Positions 1 through 9,816 of a stretch of DNA of 10,862 bases are shown in pieces. Source of the DNA: Goniomonas avonlea. Taxonomy: Eukaryota > Cryptophyceae > Goniomonadida > Goniomonadaceae. The stretch's first letter is position 1. The number at the start of each line of letters is the position of its first letter. The DNA is taken from positions 1-10,862 of the forward strand of contig QUTJ01031319.1 in NCBI GenBank assembly GCA_003573635.1, read 5' to 3'. Under the pieces are notes generated by a model. It saw nothing but the letters and a program-made list of their open reading frames with translations, did no database searches and was not told the DNA's origin. A program made the position numbers and the translations under genes.

Positions 1-228
1 ACCGGCCCCACCCACCCTTATCGTCAGGGTCTCGCCGGGGACCACTGCTGCAGCGGACATCACAAACCCGCCGCCGCCGCCGACGCCAGCGGTACACGAC
101 TTCCCATTAGGACCCCCACTGCCGCCGCCGCCGCCAGCACCCCAAACCTTGAAAAGCATGGTTGTGACCCCTCCGGGCACGACGTACGCGGTATCGCCGG
201 CAGTGTAGGTCGCAACAGAGACCGGGTT
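1..228 (-). other. Glycine-rich domain 2, N-terminal part, cut by window edge
   Basis: The sequence reads TAYVVPEGVTTMLFKVWGAG, GGGGSGG, a Cys-containing loop, GGGGGFVMSAAAVVPG and ETLTIRVGGAG. It aligns strand for strand with the opening of glycine-rich domain 1 (WVVPAG, VKLWGAGGGGG, TPGETLTIRVGG). The remainder lies beyond the left edge. Confidence 0.88.
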
Positions 229-3200
229 GATGCACTGCTGAATGATCCGCGGTCCGTTGTAAGTATGAGCATTTGTGAGCGTACGGCCCCTGGCGGCAAC
301 TGCGGAGGCAGTGACCGCAACCCGCCGACCCCTTCCATGAGGGACTTTCGACGTGATTGCACTGTGCGTCAGCCACACAGTTGTTGCAACGCCGCTGTCA
401 CCCACCCTGAGGCGGAGGGAGTAGTCGTCCATGCCCATGTTCGACCCGAGCACAGTCACGCTGGTTCCACCTGTTGAGTGCCGATTGGTCAGGAATATGC
501 TAGAGTGCAGCGCGACATCAGATGTGAAGAGGCGATGGGCTGTGGCGGAAGGCTCTCCGGGCCCGTTGGTGACGACAACTCGTCGCTGCGACCCCGCTGA
601 GCCTGCACCCTGAGCAACCCTGCAGCGAAGGGCGGTCTCGCACAGCCACAGGGTCGCCATCACACCAGTGCCCCCAAATCGCGGCCTCTCTGAGGTTCCA
701 GTGCCCATGGTCGTGCCGAGAACTGTGACGCTAACAGCGCCTGTGGACGGCACGTTCGTTGGCATCACGGCTGTGGGCAGGCCTGCATCAAAAGTCAAAC
801 CCACTGTCACAGAGCCAGTCACGGCTGCGACAGCTGACACGGCAAGACCCCGCGCAGGGGGCGTGCCCTTGGAGGATTTGCACACCACCGCTGTTTGGGA
901 ACCCCATCGAGTCGTGGCGGTCCCGCTCGCACCGACCCTCGACCGCGTACTGTAGTCGGCCTGCCCAAGGTTCCACCCCAGCACTGTCACGCTGCTCGTG
1001 CCAGTCATCGGGAGATTGGCCTTCACCAAGCCCGAGACACGCGCGAGCGCTGCAGTGAACATCACGTCTCCAGAACCAGCTTGCAAAGCCACGGTGTACC
1101 AGGCCCGACGGACGGGGCGGGCAGATCCAGCGCTGTCCAGGGGTTTGCACCGCAGTGAACTCTGACTCACCCAGGTGGTCACCTCGACCGCGCTGGCTCC
1201 AAGGCGGACGCGTTGAGAGTACGACGCGCCCCCGATCGCGCCAACAACGTGGCCGATCACGGTGACACTGCTCGACCCTGTGCCAGGAAAGTTGGGAGGA
1301 GAAACAGCTGTGGTCAACGTCTGCACGATCACGAGACCTCCGCCGCCAGCTCCTCCGTCAGAGCCCCCGACTGCGTTTGACTGAGCACCGAGGGCGCCCC
1401 CAACACCAATGGTCGCAGCATAGTCCAGCTCCGATGTCCCACCAGGCACCGTGATGGCGCCGTCGGCACCAGACCCCCCTGGCGGCTTGTACGAGGAGCC
1501 ACCGCCGCCCCCAGACCCAAGCGAGTTGTTCGGGCCGTTGCAGCCACCGCCGCCACCGTAGTACCCGCCGCCGCCGCCGCCACCACCAGGGAAAGAATTG
1601 TCAGCAGCGCCACCGGTCCCACCACCATAGGCTCCGCCTGCCCCGCCCGCCTCTGTCGGCCCGCCTGGAGCGCCGCCGATGCCACCAGTCAAGTACGCAC
1701 CGTCAGTGCAAGAGCACGCTGCACCACCGCCAGCATCACGCGTGGCTTTCGGCCCTCCTGTCGAGGTCAGGGTGTTGCCGCCAGAACCACCGTACACCTT
1801 GACGGCAGAGCCAGCACCGCCATAGACTCGATCGTTTCCATTGCCGTCGATACCAACGTCAACGCCACCAGCACCACCCCGTCCAGCAGCGGCCTGGGCA
1901 TGATCCGTGTTGTCACAGCCGCTCCCGCCGCCCCCACCGCCCGCGACAGCAAGGAACGTGGCTCCTCGCATTATCGCGGAGTAGCCACCGCCGCCGCCAC
2001 CAGAGCTGGTCGTTCCAGTTCCTGTCCCTCCAGCGCCTCCGCCCCCCACTCTGATGGTCAGGGTCTCCCCTGGTGTGACAGGGATGTAACCGTACACATA
2101 CGCGCCTGCAGCGCCTGTGCCAGCGAGACACGTGTCGGCACCGCCACCACCACTGCCGCCGCCACCTCCGGCTCCCCATAGTTTTACCAACAGCAGCGTC
2201 GGTCCAGCAGGCACAACCCAGTTCTGGTCCACTCCGCCGTTGGCAAGGAAGTGCGTTTTTACTGAGAGAACCGGCGCGCTGAATGAAAATGCATGAGTAA
2301 GTGTCCCGTGCCGTAAGGGCCCAGAAGACACCACAAGCCGACGCAGCCTGGCAACTCCAGCGCGTGTCTTGAGCGTCAGTGAGGACTCTGACACCCAACG
2401 GGTCAAGGAAGATCCGCTCCCTCCAACCCGGGCGCGACCGGTGTGGTCGTGCAGCCCCATGTTGAACCCCAGCACTGTAACTACCGTGGACCCTGTGACG
2501 GGGCCATTGCGATAACCCGAGCTCGAAATTGGGGAGCGACCCCATGAAAAGGCCTGCACTGACGACCCCGAACGCGTGGACGGGCTGTGCGCAAAGTTAT
2601 CACCGACAGTTAGAGCAACGAGCGCGCCTCCTCGGAGGTCCAGCCCGCGAGTAATCTTCGAACGCAGAGCAGAGTCGCACACCCAACGCGTCGCCGCGCT
2701 TGCACTGCCCTGATGCCGGGAATGTGGCGAGTAGCCAGCCCCGCCAAAGTTGGTCCCAAGCACCGTCACACTGATCGTACCTGTGGCAGGAGAGTTGTGG
2801 ACCACAAGGCTGCTGGGGCCAGACGCGGAGTCGTAGGAGACACTGCGAGTCAAGCATCCAGAGACCCAGTCTTGCACAGAGACGGCCGCGAGCCGGGTGC
2901 TCGACACACCTGCAGCAGGGTGCGCCGTGATAGCAGTGTTGGAGGCCCACCTCGTGCTCGTTGTCACAGTGCCCCCAACCCGTCGACGGTTGGAGTAGTC
3001 AATCTCCCCAAAGTTCCAACCCAGGACGGTGACGCGTGACTCGCCGGTGACGTGGACGTTGCTCACGAGGATGCTGGAAGGCCTCGGCAAGTCGAAGGTG
3101 AGCTGCTGGGTCACCGTCGATTCAAGCTGAGGGAGTGTAACCATGAAGCGAGCAACTCGGGCCGGGTTTCCTTGATTCCCTGCGGGCCGTCTGCAGTACA

Positions 3201-6200
3201 TCGTGGTGCTGCTCATCCAGAGCGTCCCGACGTCGCCAGTACCACCGAACCGCATACGGATCGAGTACGACGGGCTCCCGTGGAGGCGACCAAGCACCGT
3301 GACACTCTGCGACCCCGTGGGGGGAATGTTGCTGCGGGACAAGGACGAGGGCGCCACCCGGTCGAAGCTCATCATGCCAGGCTGTGTGGACCTCCGCGCT
3401 GCCAGGGACACTGTGGCCAGCGAGCGGCGACCGGCGCCGCCAGGTGCCTTCGCGAGAAGCACGCTGTCGGAGCCCCAGAAAGTGGCCTCGTGTCCACTGC
3501 CGCCGACAGTGACGCCGGCAGTGTTGTCGTACTGGCCAAGCGAGGTCCCGACGACGGTGACACTCGTTGAGCCTGAGCCAGGCGCGTTGGAGAGGAGAGG
3601 CAGGCCTGTCCTCGGGCCCACCACGTTGTACGATAGGACCTCGAGCAACGTCCCGAGGTGCTCGGCCCCGGCACGAGGGAGGATACTCGCCACCACAGAG
3701 ATGCCGTACAGCGCACCTGAGCCCACCTTGCCACGGACAGCAGACGCAGACACCCACCGCGTGGTCCCCATGACGGTCCCACCGGTCGCCCTCACAGAAA
3801 AATCGACGGATCCGTAGCTCGTACCCAGCACTGTCACGCTCACTGCGCCAGAGGTCGGGGAGTTGGCCATAACAACGCTTGAGGGCGGCCGCGGCCCATC
3901 AAATGTCATCGAACGCGTCAAACTCCCTGACCCCAGGGTCTGGATGGACACAGCAAGTGTGCGGTGGACGCCGGTCCCAGAGCCAGCCTTCAGCCACATG
4001 CTTGACTGCGTGTGCCACTTGGTGCGTTCACCCCGAGTACCTGCGAGCCGAGGACGGAAGCTGTAGTCGGCCTGGCCGAGGTTCCAGCCTAGCAGCGTGA
4101 CGCTTGACCCCCCAGTGACCGCAGAGTTGACTCTGATGGCACTGGATGGAGTCGCGACGTCAAAGGTGTACAGCTGGAGGGTGGTCGACTGCGGCTGCCC
4201 AAGGCCAGCCGTAACCACCACTCGCTCCGCCTGCCGTTGGTGCCCGCAGCTCGTCCTCCCCCTGATGTCACTCTCGCTGATCCAGATGGTCTGCTCAGCC
4301 CTAGAGCCGCCAAAGGCGAGACGACCAGAGTCGGCCGCACGACCGAAGTGAACCCCCAGGACGGTCACCATGGTCTCACCAGTGGCTGGGATGTTGTGCG
4401 GCGTCATGGTGCTGACGACGATGGGTCCGTCGTAGGTCAGCGCCCTGGTCGAAGTGGACGTGCGCCTGGCTATCACCGACATGGTTACCTTCCGCAGTGT
4501 GCCCGAACCTCCAGCCGTGCGGAGACGAGTTGCCGAGTCACTCACCCAATGCGTTGCTAGGGTTCCAGAGTCCCCGACCCGCAGGTTCAAGGTGTGAGGC
4601 ACAGGCATCCAGGCGTCAACGCCAAAGCTCGTGCCAATCACCGTGACGCTCACTTCACCGGTGCTGACAAAGTTTGTTCGGACAGCGCTGCTGTGTGCTG
4701 GAGTGTCTGTCGTGAACAGCGAGCGGGCCGAGGAGACCTGCGCCCCAAGCCCAAGAGTTATGGCGACAGTTCGGCGAGACAAAGTGGAGTAGAATATCGA
4801 CGCTGACTTGGTTCGAAGAGACGACGCGCTTGTCCACAGTGTCGCTTGCGAGTTGCATCCGGCCAGTCGCACTCTCGCTGAGTAATCGATCTCGGCCAGG
4901 TTTGATCCCAGCACGGTGACACTGGCGCTGCCAGTTGTCGGCGAGTTAGAGCGCGTGACTGTCGAGCCGACGGCCGGCCCAACATGAGTGAACGCCAAGG
5001 TTGCTGATCCCGAACGGTCGAAGTCGAGCGAAACGACAAGGCGGCGAGCGACCCCAGTGGCGGCAACAGTCTTTGCGCGGACACTCGAGGTTGATACCCA
5101 GCGGGTGGCTTGGCCCACGCTCCCTCCGACGCGAGGACGTCCGGAGTAGTCCGACTCTCCTGCATTCGCGCCCACCACTGTCACTGTCATAGCACCGGTT
5201 GAGGCGGTATTGGTGGCAACGCTGCTCGACACGGCAGCCAGGTCGGCCGAAAAGGCCATGAGAGAGGTGCCAACTTGGGCGCCGACAGTGATGTGGAGGA
5301 GCTGCCTCGCCCTCATCGTGTACACGGAGGGGCTGAGTTTACCGAGGACGGCACTGTGGCTGGTCCACCGCGTGATGGAGAACGCCGTGCCGCCCAGTCG
5401 CAACCGTGGCGAGTAAGACACCCTGGCCACGCCGGTACCGACAATGGTCACCGACGTGGAGCCTGTGGCAGCTCCGTTCGACTGTATGGCGCTGCTTGGC
5501 ACAGCAGGACCGTCGAATGTGAAAGAGGAAGACAGACTGCCGGACACAAAAACACGAGCTGAGATCGCTGCGCCTCGGCAGGTGCTCACTCCAAAAGAAC
5601 CTTTGGTGTGCATTGAGGTGTCGGTTAGCCACATAGTTACCTCAGAGCTAGTTCCACCATGGAAACGTGAGCGAAAACTGTAGTCAGCCTCCCCAAGGTT
5701 CGTACCAAGCACCGTGACACTGAGCCCGCCTGTGGTGGGCGAATTGGTCTTGCCTGTCACAGGGTGCGATGCGGGGTCGGTAGTCCAGAGGCCCAACGCT
5801 GTGCCCTGCTGTGCGCCCAGGCCCGCTGTCACCACAACACGCCTCTGAGGCCGGGCCGATCCAGCGCCGTGCGCAGGCTTGCCTCTGATCGAAGAATGGC
5901 TGGTCCACACTGTTGGCTGCACGCTGGTCCCTCCCAGCCGCAGCCGACCCGAGTAGTCGGCGCCTGCAACCGAGCTCCCCAGGACAGTGACAGAGAGCCC
6001 CGCAGTCGCCGGAACGTTGGATCGCACGATGCTGCTCGGGCGTGCTGGCCCGTTGAACGTGAAAGCGTTGGTCGCTGTCGCAGAAACGGCAACGACAACA
6101 GAGATGGCTACGCACGCCGCGGTCCCCAGCATGGCCGAGCGAGAAAACATGTGGGTTTCAGACCGCCAAATCGTGACCTGCCCACCGGAGCCACCGACGC

Positions 6201-9200
6201 GCGTACGCCAGGAGGTTGACGAGCCCCCAAAGTTTGACCCGAGCACTGTCACGCTGAGCGTTCCGGTGCTTGCACCGTTGGCCCCGCGGATGCTCGACGG
6301 CACCACACCATCGGTGCTGAAGAGGACGACGAACGTGCTAAACTGGACCTCCACCGAAACGACAGAGCGCCTACTGGGAAGTCCAAGCACTGCGCTCCAC
6401 GGCGCTCGAGCCTTCAGTGAGCTGTCACTGCCCCAGAGAGTTGACTCAAGGCCCGAGCCACCGATCCTCGAAGCCCAAGTGTAATCGAGCTTTCCGAAGC
6501 TGCCACCGACCACAGTCACACTAACAGAACCAGTCGAGGGCAAGTTGATCTTGATTGAGCTGGACACTGGCTTTGGTCCGTCCACAGTGAGCGCTCGAGT
6601 CAGCGTGTACGAGGGGCGATCAACAGCGGACAGGGCAATTCGCATGAAGGAACCAGAGCCCGAAAGGAACTTGATCTGCATCGCGCTGTCCGAGACCCAT
6701 TTCGTCAGTGGGATCGAGGTGCCGTGGCAACGCCCGCGAAACGTGTAGTCCCGGTCGCCGAGGTTGAAGCCGATGACAGTGACACTGTTGGCGCCTGTGG
6801 GGTGGCTGTTGCTCCCAACTGTGGAGGACGGCTGGGCCGGGTCGGTTGACCACAGCCCGACACTTGTGCCAACGGAGGCCCCGAGGCCCAAGGTTACAAC
6901 AAAGCGGCGTTGCGGCAGCCCTGCGCCGGCGCCTGTTGGTGATTTCGCATGGAGGCAAGTGTCGCTTCTCCATGAGGTGCTCTCGGCACGGCTGCCACCG
7001 AAGCGTGTGCGACCCGAGTAGTCGTCTAGTGCCCAGTTGCTGCCGAGCACGGTCACGCTTATCAAGCCCGTGCCAGGGTGGTTTGCTCTGATGATCGAAG
7101 AGGTCGGCGCTGGGCCTCCGAAGGTGTGCGCGGAGGTGGCTGTCCCCCCACGCGGACCGACAAAGGTGAGGATCACTGACCTGCACGTCCCCGTCCCCCT
7201 CGCCACCTTAGCGCTCAGCGCTGACATGGAATGCCATTTTGTGGCAGTTGAGGCGGACCCTCCCAACCGGGGCCGCAGTTGCGACAAGTCCGCTTGGGCA
7301 AAGTTTGAGCCTAGCACAGTCACGGTCGCCGAGCCTGTGGAGCCTGTGTTGGTTTGTACCACGCCGGACAACCATGTCGCATCGAAGGTGAACTGGGAAG
7401 CATAAGTGGCTGTCTGGTCACCCTCACCAACCGTTGCCACCAACCGCCGCACCCGTGCACCGTACACTCCAGCCCCAGCTCCACTGGGTACTTTCCCAGA
7501 GAGCCCAGTATCGCTCTTCCAGAACGTCAGTTCAAAAGCGGTCCCACCCGCTCTCGATCTGAGCGTGTAGTCACTCTCGCCCACGTTGCCTCCGACCACC
7601 GTGACGAAAATACTCCCGGAAGTTGGAGCGTTGACTGGCAGCGCACTCGACATGTCCTGTGGCCCGTCGTACGAGAAGGCGGCAGTGGCCGTCCCACCGA
7701 CCACGTCGACGACAGATAACACAAGATGCCGCAGCATGCCTGTGCCACCAGTCTTACACCGAATTGACGTGTGAGACAACCAACGGGACGCGAAGCACCC
7801 GGTGCCCCCGACGCGAGGCACTGATGTGAAGTCCTCGACAGCCGCCTGGCCGCCAATGACTGTGATGGACACCTGCCCGGTCGCGCCGGCGTTAGTTCTG
7901 ATCGCGCTGGAAGGGCTTGAAGAACGGTCAGTCGTGAAGACCCCTGACAGCGTGGCGCGGATGACTCGGCCAGTCAGCGTGACCACGACACAAGACCTGA
8001 CCCCCGTGAAGCCCATGGACGTCATGCAGCGGAGGGCAGAGTCAGACACCCACTGCGTCGACATCGCCACGGTTTTTCCAACCTGCGTTTTCATAGTTCC
8101 GTCGCGCTGCATGAATCCAGATCGGCCGACCACCGTCACCGAGTTGGCACCCGTCATCGGAGCGTTTTGTTGCGTCGCACTGGAGATCCACGTCTCGTCA
8201 TAGGAAAAGGCCGCCGAGTACGTCCTCGTCGTACACTGCACCATGCTGAAAGCCATCGCCTTGCCAACACTCTTCATGCCGGCGGAGGTCTTGCACAGCA
8301 CCGACGTCACAGACCTCCAGGTTGTGCTTTCGCAGCTCGTCTCGCCAATCTTGGCGACCACAGACTGGTGCTCAGGAATGGCCCCGAGATAGTAACCGAC
8401 CAGGGTCACACTGGCCGAGCCTGTGCTGGGCGTGTTGCTTCGCAAAAAGGAGATTCCGCTTGGGTCTGCAACGTAGGGTCTCAAGGTTGCAGGAGTTGTG
8501 TACCCGGACGCTCCCGTGTTGCTAAGAGCGAACACAATGGACAAGACGCCAGATACCAAGCCAGAGGTAATGCTGAAAGTCTTGGACTGGTCCGCGACAG
8601 CAAACTGAACTAGCGAGGGCGTGACAGAGGAGCCTGGGATGGGGGAGCCGTTGAGGGTGATAGAGACGTCGAGCGGGCAGGGCGCGGGCGACGTGAGGGT
8701 GAGCGTGATGAGGTGAGGGCCAGTCCCGATGAACCAGCCGCAGGGAAACAGCGTGGCCAAGTCGTTCGTGATGGGGCCTGCGACGGTGACACTGCTGTTA
8801 GGCTTCGATCGTGGGGCAATGGAATCTTGACAGGCAGGGATACTCTTGACACTTAGGGACTTTCCGACACACATTGACAGGCAAGAACATTCTTGACTAC
8901 ATGTGATGGAGGGAGCACCTGTAATATACACAAAGGTCGGCGTGGGTGCCGGCGCGACAAAGTTCACCTCAGCCGTGCCGCTCAGAGCATAGCTGATGGA
9001 CAGCTTGCCAACAGTCGTGCCGGTGTTGATGCTGAAGGTGCCGGTGGACGAGCCAGCGGGGAAAACAATCACCGGGTTGTTGATCGTGGTGCCAACTGAG
9101 GCCACGTCGTTGAGGGAGAGGGAAATTGTGAGCACCTCAGACGCAGCTACGGGTCCCTGGAGCGTGATGGTTGAGACGCCGGATGTCGAGCTCGTCACAG

Positions 9201-9263
9201 TTCCGCAGGGCTGGATTGTCAGAAAGTCCGGAGTCACTGCGCAGGGTGTGAAGAGCAATTCTA
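1..9263 (-). CDS. Main exon of a giant modular surface-type protein (IPT/TIG-like repeats plus glycine-rich domains), partial
   Basis: No in-frame stop occurs from 9306 to 1 in the minus frame with codons on plus positions 1-3, 4-6 and so on. The first stop upstream is TGA at 9307-9309, so the exon begins just inside it at an AG acceptor; I prefer 9263. Going from 9263 to 1 it encodes two Ig-like repeats (about 9180-8490) with a Cys-rich linker, 23 IPT/TIG-like modules (8460-2263), a glycine-rich domain (2253-1321), four more modules (1311-229) and the start of a second glycine-rich domain. The reading is supported throughout by recurring protein motifs (SVTVLG, DYS-x-R-x-R-x-GG, T-x-W-x-SDS, F-x-YDGP), which no shadow frame shows. 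IPT/TIG folds are known in extracellular receptors and adhesins, so a secreted or surface adhesive role is inferred. I recognise no specific named gene. The stop codon lies beyond the left edge. Confidence 0.93.
229..1311 (-). repeat. Second array of four IPT/TIG-like modules
   Basis: SVTV cores lie at about 1269, 993, 732 and 462, spaced 276, 261 and 270 nt. Motifs are as in the larger array: TSSVTVLGWNLGQADYS in module 25, RRVVVT in module 26, TSVTVLGSNMGMDDYS in module 27. The last module ends in TLTNAHTYNGP and runs into the second glycine-rich domain. Module 23 ends in TLTHAFSFSAP before the first glycine-rich domain, so the module-to-domain junction is repeated. Confidence 0.92.
1321..2253 (-). 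other. Glycine-rich domain 1
   Basis: About 310 residues. The domain opens with WVVPAGPTLLLVKLWGAGG, continues with PVTPGETLTIRVGGGG, then YSAIMRGATFLAVAGGGGG and long Gly/Ala/Asn/Asp stretches, and closes with GGGGLVIVQ. This V-P-x-G, V-x-WGAGGGGG, PGETL-x-I-x-VGG, LAVAGGGGG order is typical of the glycine-rich extracellular domain known from ALK-type receptors and from many bacterial and protist surface proteins. Low-complexity GCC runs on the plus strand (for example near 1565-1583) are its Gly codons. Confidence 0.88.
2263..8460 (-). repeat. Array of 23 tandem IPT/TIG-like modules
   Basis: The SVTV core strand recurs at about 8412, 8142, 7869, 7602, 7326, 7059, 6786, 6522, 6255, 5994, 5721, 5454, 5187, 4923, 4650, 4371, 4104, 3840, 3564, 3306, 3036, 2772 and 2484. 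The spacing is 258-279 nt, about 89 residues, and always in frame. Each module carries, in order, SS-x4-N-x-P-x-TG, SVTVLG-x-N-x-G, DYS-x-R-x-R-x-GG(S/T), T-x-W-x-SDS, a strand of RRVVVT or LAVS type, and F-(S/T)-x-DGP. The glycine-bounded first strands and terminal aromatic strand follow the IPT/TIG fold, known from plexins, Met-type receptors and bacterial and protist surface proteins. Module 15 (near 4650-4580) has a replaced loop, and module 9 lacks the DYS motif. Confidence 0.93.
8490..9180 (-). repeat. Ig-like beta-sandwich repeats 2 and 3 of the giant protein
   Basis: Copy 2 reads STITLQGP, LTISLSLND, VIVFPAGSSTGTFSI and KLSISYALSGTAE (about 9180-8960). Copy 3 reads LITLTLTSP, LDVSITLNG, SLVQFAVADQSKTFSI and VLSIVFALSNTG (about 8730-8490). 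Copy 1 is split over the two upstream exons (ITLTLPYS, LDIYLSISG, VRFPAGSLTGTFTV, VEFGLGGTA). The strand order and spacing match in all three. Copy 3 has lost the FPAGS motif. Copies 2 and 3 are each preceded by a PCG motif (9202-9194 and 8724-8716). The pattern resembles extracellular Ig-like/Calx-beta-type repeats, but I do not assign a named family. Confidence 0.75.
8821..8935 (-). other. Cys-rich linker between Ig-like repeats 2 and 3
   Basis: Five cysteines fall within 24 codons (8901-8830), spaced C-x3-C-x-C-x3-C-x12-C. The surrounding domains have very few cysteines, so this cluster stands out and could form local disulfides in a secreted protein. I do not recognise a specific Cys-knot or EGF pattern. 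Confidence 0.6.
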
Positions 9264-9816
9264 CTGTCGGCAAAAATGGCAGAGATGGCGATACCGAGGG
9301 CCGGTGTCAACACCGACACCGGCTCGCGGTTACGTCCAGACTTCGTTGGACCACCACCGTGTGATAAACATAACCGACACGATATCACATAAACGTGACC
9401 GATCCCATGTTCTCCTAACCGAGGCAACATCACATAGACGTGACTGATCTCGAATATCCTCCTAACCGAGGGTGTTATCACATAAACGTGTGATAAACAT
9501 AGGCATAACTCGACACGATATCACATAGACGTGACCGATCCCATATCCACCTCGGAGGCCGATCGACATATGGGGCACAGATCAACCTCGGAATCCTTGC
9601 AGGGGCTCAAAGGGACGGCCAAAACACCAGGAACAGACAAGGCAGAAAGCGCAAGGGTGCACGGACACTCCCTGCTACGCTGAACGACTGCAATTGGGTT
9701 GATGGCGAAGGACCTTGTCGTCCTCCAATCCTGACCGGCACCTTTCGCTCTCACTAGACCGATGTTGGTGAATCGTTGACTGCTCAGCAGATTTCCAGCT
9801 CTCAACTCTTACTCAC
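9264..9816 (-). other. Phase-1 intron with alternative possible splice sites
   Basis: The preferred donor is GTGAGTAAG at 9816 and the preferred acceptor is TTTTTGCCGACAG ending at 9264, which has the best pyrimidine tract. A second donor (GTGCGT at 9846) and further acceptors (ending at 9261 and 9237) are all also phase 1, so every combination keeps the frame. The interior contains stops in the exon frames and a tandem repeat (about 9359-9548). The remaining 9550-9810 shows nothing recognisable. The interval separates two copies of the same Ig-like repeat, which supports an intron rather than an intergenic gap. Confidence 0.72.
9359..9548. repeat. Intronic degenerate tandem repeat, about 45-bp units with an imperfect palindrome
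   Basis: Four copies of ATCACATA(A/G)ACGTG start at about 9384, 9429, 9477 and 9520, a spacing of 43-48 bp. Two are followed by CTCCTAACCGAGG. A longer match, GTGTGATAAACATA, occurs at 9359 and again at 9488. Each core carries TCACAT-two bases-ACGTGA, a near-palindrome (the third copy is broken at its end). The repeat is non-coding. Confidence 0.85.

Noticed and set aside
1329-1685. Ala/Val-rich 118-codon minus ORF resembling a membrane protein
   Set aside because: It is a shadow of the glycine-rich domain: GGC/GGT/GGA codons read in another frame give Ala and Val.
1913-2545. 210-codon minus-strand ORF rich in Arg, Trp and Cys
   Set aside because: It is a shifted-frame shadow of glycine-rich domain 1 and modules 22-23. 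Gly codons read out of frame give Trp/Arg runs, and the in-frame reading has clear domain motifs.
3122-3757. 211-codon minus-strand ORF
   Set aside because: It is an out-of-frame shadow of modules 18-21. It lacks the repeat pattern that the true frame shows with a 267-nt period.
3203-3817. 204-codon plus-strand ORF, and similar plus ORFs at 3052-3570, 5764-6219, 5987-6484 and 7037-7405
   Set aside because: These are antisense shadows of the repeat array. Recurrent PSTVTL words come from the complement of the SVTVLG codons and not from a separate gene.
229-8460. Regularly spaced repeats as a CRISPR-like or satellite array
   Set aside because: The period is about 267 nt, the repeats are degenerate at the DNA level and conserved at the protein level, and all are in one frame. 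They are protein modules.
8827-8880. TTGACA-like words and an in-frame ATG at 8874 as a prokaryotic promoter and gene start
   Set aside because: The open frame and Ig-like repeat continue upstream of the ATG, introns indicate a eukaryote, and there is no paired -10 element or ribosome binding site in a sensible position.
9307-9309. TGA here as a sign of a frameshifted pseudogene
   Set aside because: Acceptor sites lie just inside it, the upstream exon has a phase-matched donor, and the domain repeats continue across the gap. An intron explains it better than a broken gene.
9521-9805. 94-codon minus-strand ORF inside the phase-1 intron
   Set aside because: It shows no similarity to the repeats or to any family I recognise. 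It lies between a strong donor and an acceptor and overlaps the intronic tandem repeat.
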